From: Pseudomonas sp. F(2018)
GTDB taxonomy: Bacteria; Pseudomonadota; Gammaproteobacteria; Pseudomonadales; Pseudomonadaceae
Reading direction: 5' to 3'
NCBI RefSeq assembly: GCF_005508865.1
Contig: NZ_SCOM01000004.1
Span: 186,001-250,000 of the forward strand
DNA length: 64,000 nucleotides
Both the position numbers and the translations under genes were made by a program. The notes below the pieces were generated by a model, which was given only the letters and a program-made list of their open reading frames with translations, searched no databases and had not been told where the DNA came from. Of the stretch, positions 8,716-17,176 are shown in pieces. How positions within the stretch are numbered: position 1 is the first letter of the stretch; every line of letters begins with the position of its first letter.

Positions 8716-10674
8716 TCAGAGCTGGAACTGCGCCACCAGCTGTTCCTGGCTGCCGGCCACCTTGCGCAGGTGTTCGCCGCAGTCGCGGGTGTGGGCGGCG
8801 GTGCGGCGGTTTTCGCCGGTCATGTCGTTGAGGCGGTGCATATGCTGGTTGACCTCCTGGGTGGTGGCCGCCTGTTGCTCGGCTGCGGCGGCGATCTGGA
8901 AGGCCAGCGCGTGCACGCCCTGCAGCGAGTCGTCCAGGTGACCGAGGGAGCCGAGCACGGCCTGGGTTTCCACCTCCAGGGCGCGGGCCTGTTCGCTGGA
9001 GCCCTGCATGCGTGCCTGGGCCTCGCCGGAGGATTCGCCGAGGGCGGCGACTATGGTGACGATCTCCTCGGTGGCGCTGCGAGTGCGCAGGGCCAGGTTG
9101 CGCACCTCGTCGGCCACCACGGCGAAGCCGCGGCCCTGCTCGCCGGCGCGGGCCGCCTCGATGGCGGCATTCAACGCGAGCAGGTTGGTCTGCTCGGCGA
9201 TGGCGCGGATCACCTCCAGCACCGAGCCGATCTGCTGGCTGTCGCTGGCCAGGGTCTGCACCACCTGATCGGCGCCGCGCAGGCCGGCGAGCAACTGGTC
9301 CTGCTGGCCGATCATGCGCTGCAGGCTGCCCTGCACGGTGACGAAGGCATCGCGCGCGGCGGCGCTGCCGTCGGCGCTCTGGCTGGCGTTGCTGGCGATC
9401 TCCTGCACGGTGGCGGCCATCTGGTCGACGGCGCTGACCACAAGCTCCAGGGCTTCCTGTTGCTGGTCCAGGCTGCTGCTGGTGCGGCCGGCGGCGCCGA
9501 GGATATCGCCGCTGGCATCGCCCACCGCCTGGCTGGCCTGGCGCAGGCGTTCGACCACCTGGCGCCAGGCCCGCGCCATCTCGTGCAGGGCCTGCATCAG
9601 GCCGCTGTGCTCGGCGCCCTCGGCGCTCAGGCGCAGCTCGCCGGCGGCCAGGCGCCGGGCCAGTTCGGCCATGCTGCGCGGCTCGCCGCCCAGCGGGCGC
9701 ATCACGCTGCGGCTGACCAGCCAGGTGGCCAGGGCCACGCCGGCGATGGTCAGCAGCACCAGCACCACCACCTGCCACATCAGGGTGCGGACCGCGGCGT
9801 AGGCCTGTTCCTGGTCCATCTCGGCGACCAGCGCCCAGCGCCGGCCATCCAGCTGCAGCGGGACGAAGGCCTTGAGCACCGGCTGGCCGTTGAGGCCGGG
9901 TTCGGCCAGGCGACCCTGCTGGCCGGCCAGGGCCTTGCCGATGGCAGCGCCGGGCAGTTGCTCGCCCTGCTGACCGTCACGCGCCACCTTGTGTTCGGTG
10001 AAGCGCACCGAGTCGGAGCGCAGGCGGCCGTCGGCACCGACCAGATAGGTCTCGCCGGTCTCGCCCAGACCCTGGCGGGCCTGCATCACCCGGTTCAGTT
10101 CGGTCAGCGGCAGCTCCAGCACCAGCAGCAGTTGCAGCTCGCCTTCCTCGACGATGGGCGCGGCGAGGAACTGGCTGGGCTCGCCGCCGGGTGTGCTCAC
10201 CGCCAGGTCGCCGATCTCCGCCTGACCGCTGTCCAGTGCGGTGCGCACCACTTGGCCGAGCGGGGTATCGCGCCAGGCGGGATCGCCTAGCTGCTGCTGG
10301 TAGTCGGCGCCGCGCTGCAGGCTGAACAGCACATGGCCGTCGCGCGACACCAGCTTGAGTTCGCGGTAGCCGAAGGTCTCGATGAAGTTCTGGAAGATCG
10401 GCCGGTCATAGTTGGCGGTGCTGAGCAGGGCGGTTTCATCCAGCCCGGCGTAGCTGGTGCCCAGGTTGCTGGCCAGGGCGGCGAGCTGGTTGTGGCGCGC
10501 CTGCCAGCTGTCCTGCAGTTGCTGCTGTTTGATATTCGCTACGGCCTCCAAGCCATTCAGGGCCTGCTCGCGCAGGGCCTGACTGGCCTGCTGGTAGACC
10601 GTGAAGGCCATCGCCAACACGGGAATTAGACCGATCATCAGGAAGCTGATGGCAAGCTTAAGGCGCAACGGCAT
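8716..10674 (-). CDS. Methyl-accepting chemotaxis protein
   Basis: A 652-residue transmembrane chemoreceptor. Helix 1 (about residues 8-27) and helix 2 (about 305-325) flank a large periplasmic sensor of Cache type (dCache-like by length and by the [15 protein letters not shown] and [14 protein letters not shown] strands). A HAMP region follows, then the methyl-accepting signalling domain with the conserved tip around [19 protein letters not shown] and [14 protein letters not shown]. It sends ligand information to CheA/CheW. The ligand is not predictable. It is monocistronic, with GGAG nine bases before the ATG, and has no C-terminal CheR-tethering pentapeptide. Confidence 0.95.
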   Translation of the reverse strand: MPLRLKLAISFLMIGLIPVLAMAFTVYQQASQALREQALNGLEAVANIKQQQLQDSWQARHNQLAALASNLGTSYAGLDETALLSTANYDRPIFQNFIETFGYRELKLVSRDGHVLFSLQRGADYQQQLGDPAWRDTPLGQVVRTALDSGQAEIGDLAVSTPGGEPSQFLAAPIVEEGELQLLLVLELPLTELNRVMQARQGLGETGETYLVGADGRLRSDSVRFTEHKVARDGQQGEQLPGAAIGKALAGQQGRLAEPGLNGQPVLKAFVPLQLDGRRWALVAEMDQEQAYAAVRTLMWQVVVLVLLTIAGVALATWLVSRSVMRPLGGEPRSMAELARRLAAGELRLSAEGAEHSGLMQALHEMARAWRQVVERLRQASQAVGDASGDILGAAGRTSSSLDQQQEALELVVSAVDQMAATVQEIASNASQSADGSAAARDAFVTVQGSLQRMIGQQDQLLAGLRGADQVVQTLASDSQQIGSVLEVIRAIAEQTNLLALNAAIEAARAGEQGRGFAVVADEVRNLALRTRSATEEIVTIVAALGESSGEAQARMQGSSEQARALEVETQAVLGSLGHLDDSLQGVHALAFQIAAAAEQQAATTQEVNQHMHRLNDMTGENRRTAAHTRDCGEHLRKVAGSQEQLVAQFQL

Positions 10675-10874
10675 GTCGGGCGACTCCGCGGGTAGATGGG
10701 TGACATAGGGTTTAAAGCGTCAAATATTTTGCAATAAGCGTGCAAATTACTTAACGAGTGTCAAAAAAGTTGAGCGCTGGGCCTGCAAGGCCGCTGTTCT
10801 GGCCGCCTGGGCAACAGCTAGGGCGTGTGGCGGCTGCTAGAGTCGGTGGCATAACAAGATCGGGGGCGGTGCAG

Positions 10875-11864
10875 ATGAAGATTCTGGTAACGGGTGCGAG
10901 TGGCTTCATTGGGGGGCGTTTCGCCCGTTTTGCCCTGGAACAGGGCCTCGGCGTGCGGGTCAACGGGCGGCGGCCGGAAGGCGTGGCGCACCTGACCAAG
11001 CGTGGCGCCGAATTTGTCCAGGGCGACCTGTCCGACCCGGACATGGCGCACAAGCTGTGTCGCGACGTGGAGATGGTGGTGCACTGCGCTGGCGCCGTCG
11101 GTACCTGGGGCACCCGCGAGCACTTCCACCAGGGCAACGTGGTGCTGACCCAGAACGTCATCGAGGGCTGCCTGGGGCAGAAGGTGCGGCGCCTGGTGCA
11201 TCTGTCCTCGCCGTCGGTGTACTTCGATGGCAAGGCCCATGTCGGGCTGCGCGAAGAGCAGGTGCCGAGCAAGTTCGTCGACCACTACGGCGCCACCAAG
11301 TACCTGGCCGAACAGAAGGTGTTCGAGGCCCAGGAGTTCGGCCTGGAGGTGATCGCCCTGCGCCCGCGCTTCGTCACCGGTGCCGGCGACACCAGCATCT
11401 TCCCGCGGCTGATCGAGATGCACCGCAAGGGTCGTCTGATGGTGATCGGCAACGGCCTGAACAAGGTCGACTTCACCAGCATGCAGAACCTCAACGACGC
11501 CCTGTTCAGCAGTCTGCTGGCGGCCGGCCCGGCGCTGGGCAAGGTGTACAACATCAGCAATGGTGCGCCGGTGCCGCTGTGGGACGTGGTCAACTTCGTG
11601 CTGCGCCAGTTCGACCTGCCGCCGGTGACCAAACACATGCCGTTCGGCCTGGCCTACGCCGCCGCGACGCTCAACGAGAACATCTGCAAGCTGCTGCCGG
11701 GCCGCCCGGAGCCGGCGCTGTTCCGCCTCGGCGTGGCGGTGATGGGGCGCGACTTCTCCCTCGATATCAGCCGCGCCCGCCAGTACCTGGAGTACGAGCC
11801 GCAGGTGCCGATCTGGACGGCGCTGGAAGAGTTCTGCAACTGGTGGAAGGTGCAGGGGCGATAA
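10875..11864 (+). CDS. NAD-dependent epimerase/dehydratase (SDR family)
   Basis: The 329-residue cytoplasmic oxidoreductase begins with the NAD(P)-binding signature TGASGFIGG (residues 6-14) and has HCAGAVGTWG, the catalytic serine in LSSPSVYFDG and the YGATK active-site Tyr-Lys pair. It belongs to the extended SDR group, closest in feel to 3-beta-hydroxysteroid dehydrogenase or OleD-like reductases. I start it at the ATG at 10875, right before the Rossmann strand MKILVTG; an earlier in-frame start at 10758 would add 39 residues unlike the family. The substrate is unknown. Confidence 0.88.
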   Translation: MKILVTGASGFIGGRFARFALEQGLGVRVNGRRPEGVAHLTKRGAEFVQGDLSDPDMAHKLCRDVEMVVHCAGAVGTWGTREHFHQGNVVLTQNVIEGCLGQKVRRLVHLSSPSVYFDGKAHVGLREEQVPSKFVDHYGATKYLAEQKVFEAQEFGLEVIALRPRFVTGAGDTSIFPRLIEMHRKGRLMVIGNGLNKVDFTSMQNLNDALFSSLLAAGPALGKVYNISNGAPVPLWDVVNFVLRQFDLPPVTKHMPFGLAYAAATLNENICKLLPGRPEPALFRLGVAVMGRDFSLDISRARQYLEYEPQVPIWTALEEFCNWWKVQGR

Positions 11865-11950
11865 GCTCAATCCGGCTTATTCCCGCCTGCCCGGCCCCGG
11901 CACGGCGGCCGACCTATACTGGCCTGTAAAGCCAGCGAAGGAAGTCCGCC

Positions 11951-12970
11951 ATGTTCACCATGATGGAAAGCGCCAGGCTCGAAGCGCTGCATCTAGCCCA
12001 TGATCCTGCCACCGGCCTCAAGGCCATCATCGCCATCCACAACACCCGGTTCGGCGCCGCCCTGGGTGGCTGCCGCTACCTGGCCTACCCCGACGACGAC
12101 AGCGCCATTCGCGACGCCACGCGCCTGGCCCAGGGCATGAGTTACAAGGCCGCCCTGGCCGGCCTGGAGCAGGGCGGCGGCAAGGCGGTGATCATCCGCC
12201 CGCCGCACGTGGACAGCCGCGGCGCGCTGTTCGAGGCCTTCGGCCGCATGATCGATTCGCTGGGCGGTCGCTACATCACCGCGGTGGACAGCGGTACCTC
12301 CAGCGCCGACATGGACTGCATCGCCCAGCAGACCCGCCACGTCACCAGCACCACCTCCGCCGGCGACCCCTCGCCGCACACGGCCATGGGCGTGTACGCC
12401 GGCATCCGTGCCACCGCGCTGGCGCGCCTCGGCAGCGACGACCTGCAGGGCCTGCGCGTGGCGGTGCAGGGGCTGGGCAACGTCGGCTACGCGCTGGCCG
12501 AGCAGCTCGCCGCGGATGGGGTGGAACTGTTCGTCAGCGATCTCGACCCCGGTCGCGTACAGCTGGCGGTGGAGCAGCTCGGCGCTCGTCCGGTGAGCAG
12601 CGAAGAGCTGTTCTCCACTCCCTGCGACATCCTCTCGCCCTGCGGCCTGGGCGGCGTGCTCAACAGCCAGACGGTGAGCGAGCTGCACTGCGCGGCCGTG
12701 GCCGGTGCGGCCAACAACCAGCTGGCTCACGCCGAGGTCGCCGACGAGCTGGAGGCGCGCGGCATCCTCTACGCGCCGGACTACGTGATCAACTCCGGCG
12801 GGTTGATCTACGTGGCGCTCAAGCACCGGGGCGAGGAGCTGCCGGCGATCACCGCCCACCTGGCGAAGATCGGCCGGCGCCTGACCGAGATCTACGCCCA
12901 CGCCCAGGCCGATAAGCGCTCGCCGGCGCGGGTCGCCGACGCGCTGGCCGAGCGCCTGCTGTACGGCTGA
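11951..12970 (+). CDS. Glu/Leu/Phe/Val dehydrogenase (leucine dehydrogenase type)
   Basis: A 339-residue NAD-dependent amino acid dehydrogenase that deaminates branched-chain (or aromatic) amino acids to 2-keto acids. GALGGCRYLAYPDDD, Lys66 in GMSYKAALAGL and Lys78 in GGGKAVI match the substrate-binding and catalytic lysines of leucine dehydrogenase, and the NAD-binding GLGNVGYALAEQL follows. VAGAANNQLAH and the INSGGLIYVALKH segment complete the family. A good ribosome-binding site (GAAGGAAG) lies upstream. Valine or phenylalanine preference cannot be excluded. Confidence 0.92.
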   Translation: MFTMMESARLEALHLAHDPATGLKAIIAIHNTRFGAALGGCRYLAYPDDDSAIRDATRLAQGMSYKAALAGLEQGGGKAVIIRPPHVDSRGALFEAFGRMIDSLGGRYITAVDSGTSSADMDCIAQQTRHVTSTTSAGDPSPHTAMGVYAGIRATALARLGSDDLQGLRVAVQGLGNVGYALAEQLAADGVELFVSDLDPGRVQLAVEQLGARPVSSEELFSTPCDILSPCGLGGVLNSQTVSELHCAAVAGAANNQLAHAEVADELEARGILYAPDYVINSGGLIYVALKHRGEELPAITAHLAKIGRRLTEIYAHAQADKRSPARVADALAERLLYG

Positions 12971-12982
12971 GCCGGTGCGCTG

Positions 12983-13876
12983 CTAGTCGGTCTCGGCCAG
13001 GCGGGGTGCCGCGCCGCTGGCCCGTGGCCGGCGGAACACCAGTACCAGGCCTAGCAGGATGGCGGCCATGCCGGCCAGGCTCAGGCCGCTCATGGCGTTG
13101 CCGAGGAACAGATAGTCCATCGCCGCCGTCACCCCCGGCACCAGGTAGAACAGGCTGGTGACGTTGACCAGGTTGCCGGCGCGGATCAGCCGATAGAGCA
13201 GCAGCTGTGCCACCACCGAGATGACGATGGCCAGCCACAGCAGCGGGCCGAGAAAGTCCAGCGACCACTCGAACTCGAAGCGCTGGAACGGCAGCAGCGC
13301 CGCGCAGGCCAGCAGGCTCACCGCGTACTGCAGCGGCAGTGCCTGCAGCGGCGACTGGCTGAGGCCCTTCTGGGCGATGGCGCCGAGGGTCATGCACAGC
13401 AGCGCGCCGAGGGCATAGCCGGTGCCGGCGGCGGAGAAACGCGCCAGACCGATGCTCTGCCACACCACCAGCACCAGGCCGAACAGGGCCAGGCCCAGGC
13501 CGACCAGGCGCAGGGCGGCGAAGCGCCGTTCCAGCAGCATCAGGGTGAGGATCGGCTGCACGCCGAGCACGGTGGCCAGCACCCCAGGCGTGATGCCCTG
13601 GTCCAGCGCCAGCAGGTAGCAGATCGAGTAGCCGCCGATCATCAGCAGGCCGGTGCCGGCCGTGCGCAGGCGCTGGCCGCGAGCCGGCAGACAGGAGCGC
13701 ACGAGGGCGCCGATCAGCAGCAGAACGCCGAGGGCGAGGACGAAGCGCAGGGTCAGGAAGGCGAAGGCCGAGGCGTGATCGAGGCCCAGGCGGGAGAAGA
13801 TCGCGCCACTGCTCCAGAGCAGGACGAACAGCGTGGTGGAGGCGCAGGCGCCCCAGAAGGTCTTGTCGAAACGCAT
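12983..13876 (-). CDS. EamA/DMT-family transporter
   Basis: A 297-residue inner-membrane protein with about ten helices in two EamA repeats; the first begins FVLLWSSGAIFSRLGLDHA and the second ends in GLSLAGMAAILLGLVLVFRRP. It converges with the dehydrogenase gene (12 nt gap) and diverges from an AraC-family gene, which may control it. The substrate is unknown. Helix 1 starts after a basic N-terminus, in keeping with the start at 13876. Confidence 0.85.
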   Translation of the reverse strand: MRFDKTFWGACASTTLFVLLWSSGAIFSRLGLDHASAFAFLTLRFVLALGVLLLIGALVRSCLPARGQRLRTAGTGLLMIGGYSICYLLALDQGITPGVLATVLGVQPILTLMLLERRFAALRLVGLGLALFGLVLVVWQSIGLARFSAAGTGYALGALLCMTLGAIAQKGLSQSPLQALPLQYAVSLLACAALLPFQRFEFEWSLDFLGPLLWLAIVISVVAQLLLYRLIRAGNLVNVTSLFYLVPGVTAAMDYLFLGNAMSGLSLAGMAAILLGLVLVFRRPRASGAAPRLAETD

Positions 13877-14245
13877 GAATAATCACCTGTCGAAAGCCAC
13901 CGGCCAGGCGTGCAGAAGCGCGGGCGGGGCGGAAACCGGAAAAGGGTTTGAACGATCGGCCGACGGCGACGAGCCGCGGACGATCAGGCGCTGGCGGGGG
14001 GCGGCGGTGGCGTGCCGGCCCGACGAGCGCGGGGAGGGGCGACAGGTGGTGGCGCACACGGATGCTCGCCGTGCAGGGCGGCAAGGCTGGAGCCGGTGAG
14101 CGCGAGGTGATTCATCGGAGGGCATCCGTTGAGGGATGTGCCGACACTAACCCCGAGTTGGCCGATCGGTCAATCCGCTGCGCTTTCGCGCTGGCGTACG
14201 GCACGGGCTTGCGCTATTTCTGCCGCTCCATTCGACGAGGCTGCC
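13877..14245. other. Divergent intergenic region, no supported gene
   Basis: This 369-nt GC-rich spacer separates the divergent DMT transporter and AraC-family genes and should contain both promoters. A 41-codon frame on the minus strand beginning at 14113 is proline- and alanine-rich and has no ribosome-binding site, so I do not call it. Other short frames are equally unconvincing. I see no clear hairpin terminator or operator. Confidence 0.5.
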
Positions 14246-14923
14246 ATGAAGGAAGAGCACTGGCAGGGCGCGCTCTGGCTCGGCCCCGACTACTGCCTGC
14301 TGGCCGGTGTCAGCGGCAATGCGCGGCCCCATGCGCACTATGCCCATCAACTGCTGCTGGCGACCGACGAGCCGCTGCGTCTGCTGGTCGAGGGACAGGC
14401 GCATTGTGCGCGGGCGTTGCTGGTGCCGTCGCAGCAGGAGCATGCCTTCGAACTGGCCGGCCAGCCGTTGCTGGCGCTGTATGCCGAGCCGCTGGCGTTC
14501 TCCCTCGAACAGTTGCAGACGCTGGCCGCTACGGCGCCGGCCGAGCTGCCGGCGCTGGTCGAGCGGGTGCGGCAGCTGCCGCGTCTGCCGCTGGATGCAC
14601 GGGTGCGCCAGGCGCTGGGCGCGATGGACGAGCAACTGACCGAACACATCAGCGCCCGGGACCTGGCGCAGCGCGTGTGCCTGTCGCTGAGCCAGCTGGA
14701 GCGCCTGTTCGCCGAGCAGGTCGGTCTGTCCGTGCGGCGCCTGGTGCGCTGGCGGCGTTTGCGCCTGGCCTTGGGCGTGGCGCTGGAGGGCAGCACGCTC
14801 ACCGACGCGGCGCATGCCGCCGGCTTCGCCGACTCGGCGCATCTGTCGCGCACCGTGCGCGAGCTGTTCGGCATTCGCGCCGACCGCAGCCTGCGCCATC
14901 TGCAGCTAAGGCTGCTGGATTGA
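14246..14923 (+). CDS. AraC-family transcriptional regulator
   Basis: A 225-residue regulator with an N-terminal cupin-like part (HAHYAHQLLLATDEPL) and a C-terminal AraC double helix-turn-helix (SARDLAQRVCLSLSQLERLFAEQVG, then LTDAAHAAGFADSAHLSRTVRELFG). The ATG at 14246 has GAGG seven bases upstream and gives a start compatible with family members; the in-frame start at 14129 adds unrelated residues. It is divergent from the DMT transporter, its likely target. Its last 18 bases overlap the 3' end of the opposing hydroxylase gene. Confidence 0.88.
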   Translation: MKEEHWQGALWLGPDYCLLAGVSGNARPHAHYAHQLLLATDEPLRLLVEGQAHCARALLVPSQQEHAFELAGQPLLALYAEPLAFSLEQLQTLAATAPAELPALVERVRQLPRLPLDARVRQALGAMDEQLTEHISARDLAQRVCLSLSQLERLFAEQVGLSVRRLVRWRRLRLALGVALEGSTLTDAAHAAGFADSAHLSRTVRELFGIRADRSLRHLQLRLLD

Positions 14924-15808
14924 GCGCAGCGCCGGCGGCGTCTCCGGGATGGCGCTGCTAGCGGCAGGCGTGCGGAAGGGTTCGCCCAGCTGCGCCAGGT
15001 AGGCGCGCGGGTAGTCCGGGCGGTCGCCGATGCCGACATCGGCGTCGCTCAGCCGGTAGTCCTCGCGATAGAAGGCGGTGCCCAGCAGGCGATCCCAGAA
15101 GCTGAAGAACAGCGCGAAATTGACGTCGCCGGCGCGCCCGTAGCGGATGTGGTGGAAGCGGTGCAGCGGCGCCCAGGCGAACAGGTGGCGCAGCGGGCCG
15201 ATGCGCATGTCGACATTGCTGTGCTGCAACAGCAGCTGCACGGCGACGGCGAAGGCCAGCAGGGCGGCGACCTGCAGCGGCAGGCCAAGCAGGATCAGCG
15301 GTAGCACGCCGGCGCCGGCCTCCAGCAGCTGGTGCAACGGATGCTTCATCAGCCCGTTGAAGCCATACAGACGCGGCACGCTGTGGTGCACCGCGTGCAG
15401 GCGCCAGAGCAGGGCGCTGCGGTGGCTGACCCAGTGCATCAGGGTGACGCCGAGATCGGCGGCCGGTATGGCCAACGCCAGCTGCAGCCACAGCGGCCAG
15501 TGCGCGGGCCACAGCGGCGGCGCGGGCCACAGCCCGGCGAGCAGCGGGATGATGGCCAGGCTGGCGATATTCAGCGACTCGTTGACCAGCGCATGCAGCA
15601 GGTCGCTCGGGCCGTCGTTATGCGGCTGGTTCCAGCTGTGCTGATAGGGCAGCAGGCGTTCGGCCAGGTGCGAGACGAGGATGGCGCCGAGCAGCAGCGC
15701 CGGCAGCCAGGCGGGCGACAGGTCGCAATAGCCGACCAGCCAGGTGGCCAGGCCGATCAGGCCGAAGAAGAACAGCGGGGCATAGAGGATGCTGAGCAGG
15801 GGACGCAT
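14906..15808 (-). CDS. Sterol desaturase/fatty acid hydroxylase family protein
   Basis: A 300-residue integral membrane di-iron oxygenase. Several hydrophobic helices surround the histidine clusters HWVSHR, HAVHHS and HRFHHIRYG, the three-box arrangement of the family, and a further HPLHQ lies between them. The ATG at 15808 precedes the first helix; the longer start at 15874 adds a polar stretch not expected here. Substrates in bacteria are mostly undefined lipids or carotenoids. It overlaps the AraC gene tail-to-tail. Confidence 0.9.
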   Translation of the reverse strand: MRPLLSILYAPLFFFGLIGLATWLVGYCDLSPAWLPALLLGAILVSHLAERLLPYQHSWNQPHNDGPSDLLHALVNESLNIASLAIIPLLAGLWPAPPLWPAHWPLWLQLALAIPAADLGVTLMHWVSHRSALLWRLHAVHHSVPRLYGFNGLMKHPLHQLLEAGAGVLPLILLGLPLQVAALLAFAVAVQLLLQHSNVDMRIGPLRHLFAWAPLHRFHHIRYGRAGDVNFALFFSFWDRLLGTAFYREDYRLSDADVGIGDRPDYPRAYLAQLGEPFRTPAASSAIPETPPALRSIQQP

Positions 15809-15882
15809 GGCGCTCTCCGAAAAAGGACGGGAGCGCCCAGCATCGCCAACCGCCCTGGCGGGCGGCTTGAACAAACGGCGCG

Positions 15883-16146
15883 TCAGGCGTCGGCGGAGGC
15901 CGCGTCCAGCTCGGCGAGGGCGTCCGGCTGGTTCTTGAAGGCCTTGGCGAAGGTGTCGCGGTTCTTCGCCATGAAGATGCCCAGCTCCTCCACCTGTTCC
16001 TCGCTCAGCGACGGTACGGCCTTGTGCAGGGCGCCGGACAGGGCCTCGGCCAGCTCCAGCATCTTGTCGTAGCGATCGGCTTCGGACTTATCCATGAACA
16101 GACGCTCCGGATCGCGACTGCTGCGGTACACCACTTCGACGGCCAT
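15883..16146 (-). CDS. yebG: YebG-family SOS protein
   Basis: An 87-residue cytoplasmic protein with the YebG opening MAVEVVYRSSRDPERLFM, the KSEADRYDKMLELAEAL helix and LSEEQVEELGIFMAKN. In E. coli yebG is a LexA-repressed DNA-damage gene of unknown biochemistry. A LexA-type box lies 35 bases before the start, so SOS control is supported here. The alanine-rich C-terminus is variable in the family. Confidence 0.9.
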   Translation of the reverse strand: MAVEVVYRSSRDPERLFMDKSEADRYDKMLELAEALSGALHKAVPSLSEEQVEELGIFMAKNRDTFAKAFKNQPDALAELDAASADA

Positions 16147-16180
16147 TCATCACCTCATTCCCATAAGCTAGATGGTTGAT

Positions 16181-16196
16181 ATGTATGTATATACAG
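16181..16196 (-). promoter_or_regulatory. LexA (SOS) box upstream of yebG
   Basis: Read on the minus strand the site is CTGTATATACATACAT, matching the CTGT-N8-ACAG LexA consensus in all but the last base, with the expected alternating AT core. It lies 35 bases upstream of the yebG start, consistent with overlap of its promoter. Confidence 0.85.
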
Positions 16197-16305
16197 TATT
16201 TGATTCGCCACCTGCGGCGCAAGCCTGCCGCGTGGCCCTCATCCTGCATAGCTGCTGTCATCCAACTGGTCCAGCATGGACCCGTTCAGTCGAAGGAGTG
16301 CGCTG

Positions 16306-16773
16306 GTGAGTCTCAAGCGAATCGATGCCCTGCGGGGTGACATGCATGACCTGGCCCAGTCCCTGGGCAACCTGCTGGTGGAGAGTTTCCACTACCTGGC
16401 GCTGTTCGCCATCGGCGGCATCACCGCCTGGGCCTCGGTGGTGGCGTTTCTCGGCATGCTGGAGAAGGGCCACATCACGGTGGACGACATCCTGCTGCTG
16501 TTCATCTACCTGGAGCTGGGCGCCATGGTCGGCATCTACTTCAAGACCAACCACATGCCGGTGCGCTTCCTGATCTACGTGGCGATTACCGCGCTGACCC
16601 GCCTGCTGATCTCCGACGTGTCGCACCACCATCGCCCGGACATGGGCGTGGTGTATGTCTCCGGCGCCATTCTGCTGCTGGCCATGGCCATTCTGGTGGT
16701 GCGCTTCGCCTCGTCGCGCTTCCCTTCGGTGCAGGCACCGGCGCGCATCGGACGCGACTCGGAGGAAAGCTGA
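16306..16773 (+). CDS. PsiE-family (phosphate-starvation-inducible) membrane protein
   Basis: A 155-residue inner-membrane protein with four hydrophobic helices, the family hallmark: SFHYLALFAIGGITAWASVV, ILLLFIYLELGAMVGIYF, RFLIYVAITALTRLLI and GAILLLAMAILVVRF. The motif LELGAMVGIYFKTNHMPVRFLIYVAITALTR is characteristic of PsiE. I prefer the GTG at 16306 because AAGGAG sits seven bases before it; an ATG at 16276 is an alternative without such a site. Phosphate regulation is only inferred, as I found no Pho box. Confidence 0.85.
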   Translation: MSLKRIDALRGDMHDLAQSLGNLLVESFHYLALFAIGGITAWASVVAFLGMLEKGHITVDDILLLFIYLELGAMVGIYFKTNHMPVRFLIYVAITALTRLLISDVSHHHRPDMGVVYVSGAILLLAMAILVVRFASSRFPSVQAPARIGRDSEES

Positions 16774-16785
16774 TCAGCTTTCATT

Positions 16786-16800
16786 TGCGAATATTTATCA
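16786..16800 (+). promoter_or_regulatory. Candidate Fur box
   Basis: TGCGAATATTTATCA matches the 7-1-7 Fur consensus TGATAATNATTATCA at 11 to 12 of 14 informative positions. It lies 80 bases before the DUF3649 gene and so would place the three-gene cassette under iron repression, which fits its family associations. Confidence 0.6.
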
Positions 16801-16879
16801 ATAAAATGGGAGGCCAATCTGCCCCGATGGTCAGCACCGCTGCGCGGTAGGCCTGGCCACGCCCCACGATGAGTCGACC

Positions 16880-17176
16880 GTGAGCAAGAATTCCACCCTG
16901 TCGCCCTGGAGCGTCGCCTCGCGCGTGCTGGCCGCGCTGGTCGGGGGCTATGCCCTGGCCTACGGCTTCGCCGCCTTCCTCTCCGTCTACCTGCCGCTGG
17001 CGCGGCCGGATCGCGTGGCCTTCGCCGGCATGCTCAGCTTCGCCGTGTGGACGGCGGCGGCGATCTATGTGTTCGCCGCTGGCAGTGCCGTGCGTGCCTG
17101 GCTGTGGCTGGCCGGGCTGACCCTGGTGATGGGCCTGGCGGCCTTCCTGCCAAGCGAACTGGCGGTGCGCCCATGA
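16880..17176 (+). CDS. DUF3649 domain-containing membrane protein
   Basis: A 98-residue protein with three hydrophobic helices (VLAALVGGYALAYGFAAFLSVYL, GMLSFAVWTAAAIYVFAAGSA, WLWLAGLTLVMGLAAFL), which is the pattern of DUF3649 proteins found in iron-uptake loci. It is the first gene of a three-gene unit; its TGA overlaps the ATG of the next gene (ATGA). Function is unknown, but genes of this kind normally sit beside siderophore receptors. Confidence 0.82.
   Translation: MSKNSTLSPWSVASRVLAALVGGYALAYGFAAFLSVYLPLARPDRVAFAGMLSFAVWTAAAIYVFAAGSAVRAWLWLAGLTLVMGLAAFLPSELAVRP

Noticed and set aside
13883..14125. Small minus-strand frame between the DMT and AraC genes
   Set aside because: Pro/Arg-rich, no ribosome-binding site and no family; best explained by GC-rich intergenic DNA.
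16765..16782. Perfect 18-bp palindrome GAAAGCTGATCAGCTTTC spanning the PsiE-like stop codon
   Set aside because: No loop and no T-run, so I do not call a terminator; it could be an operator but nothing else supports this.
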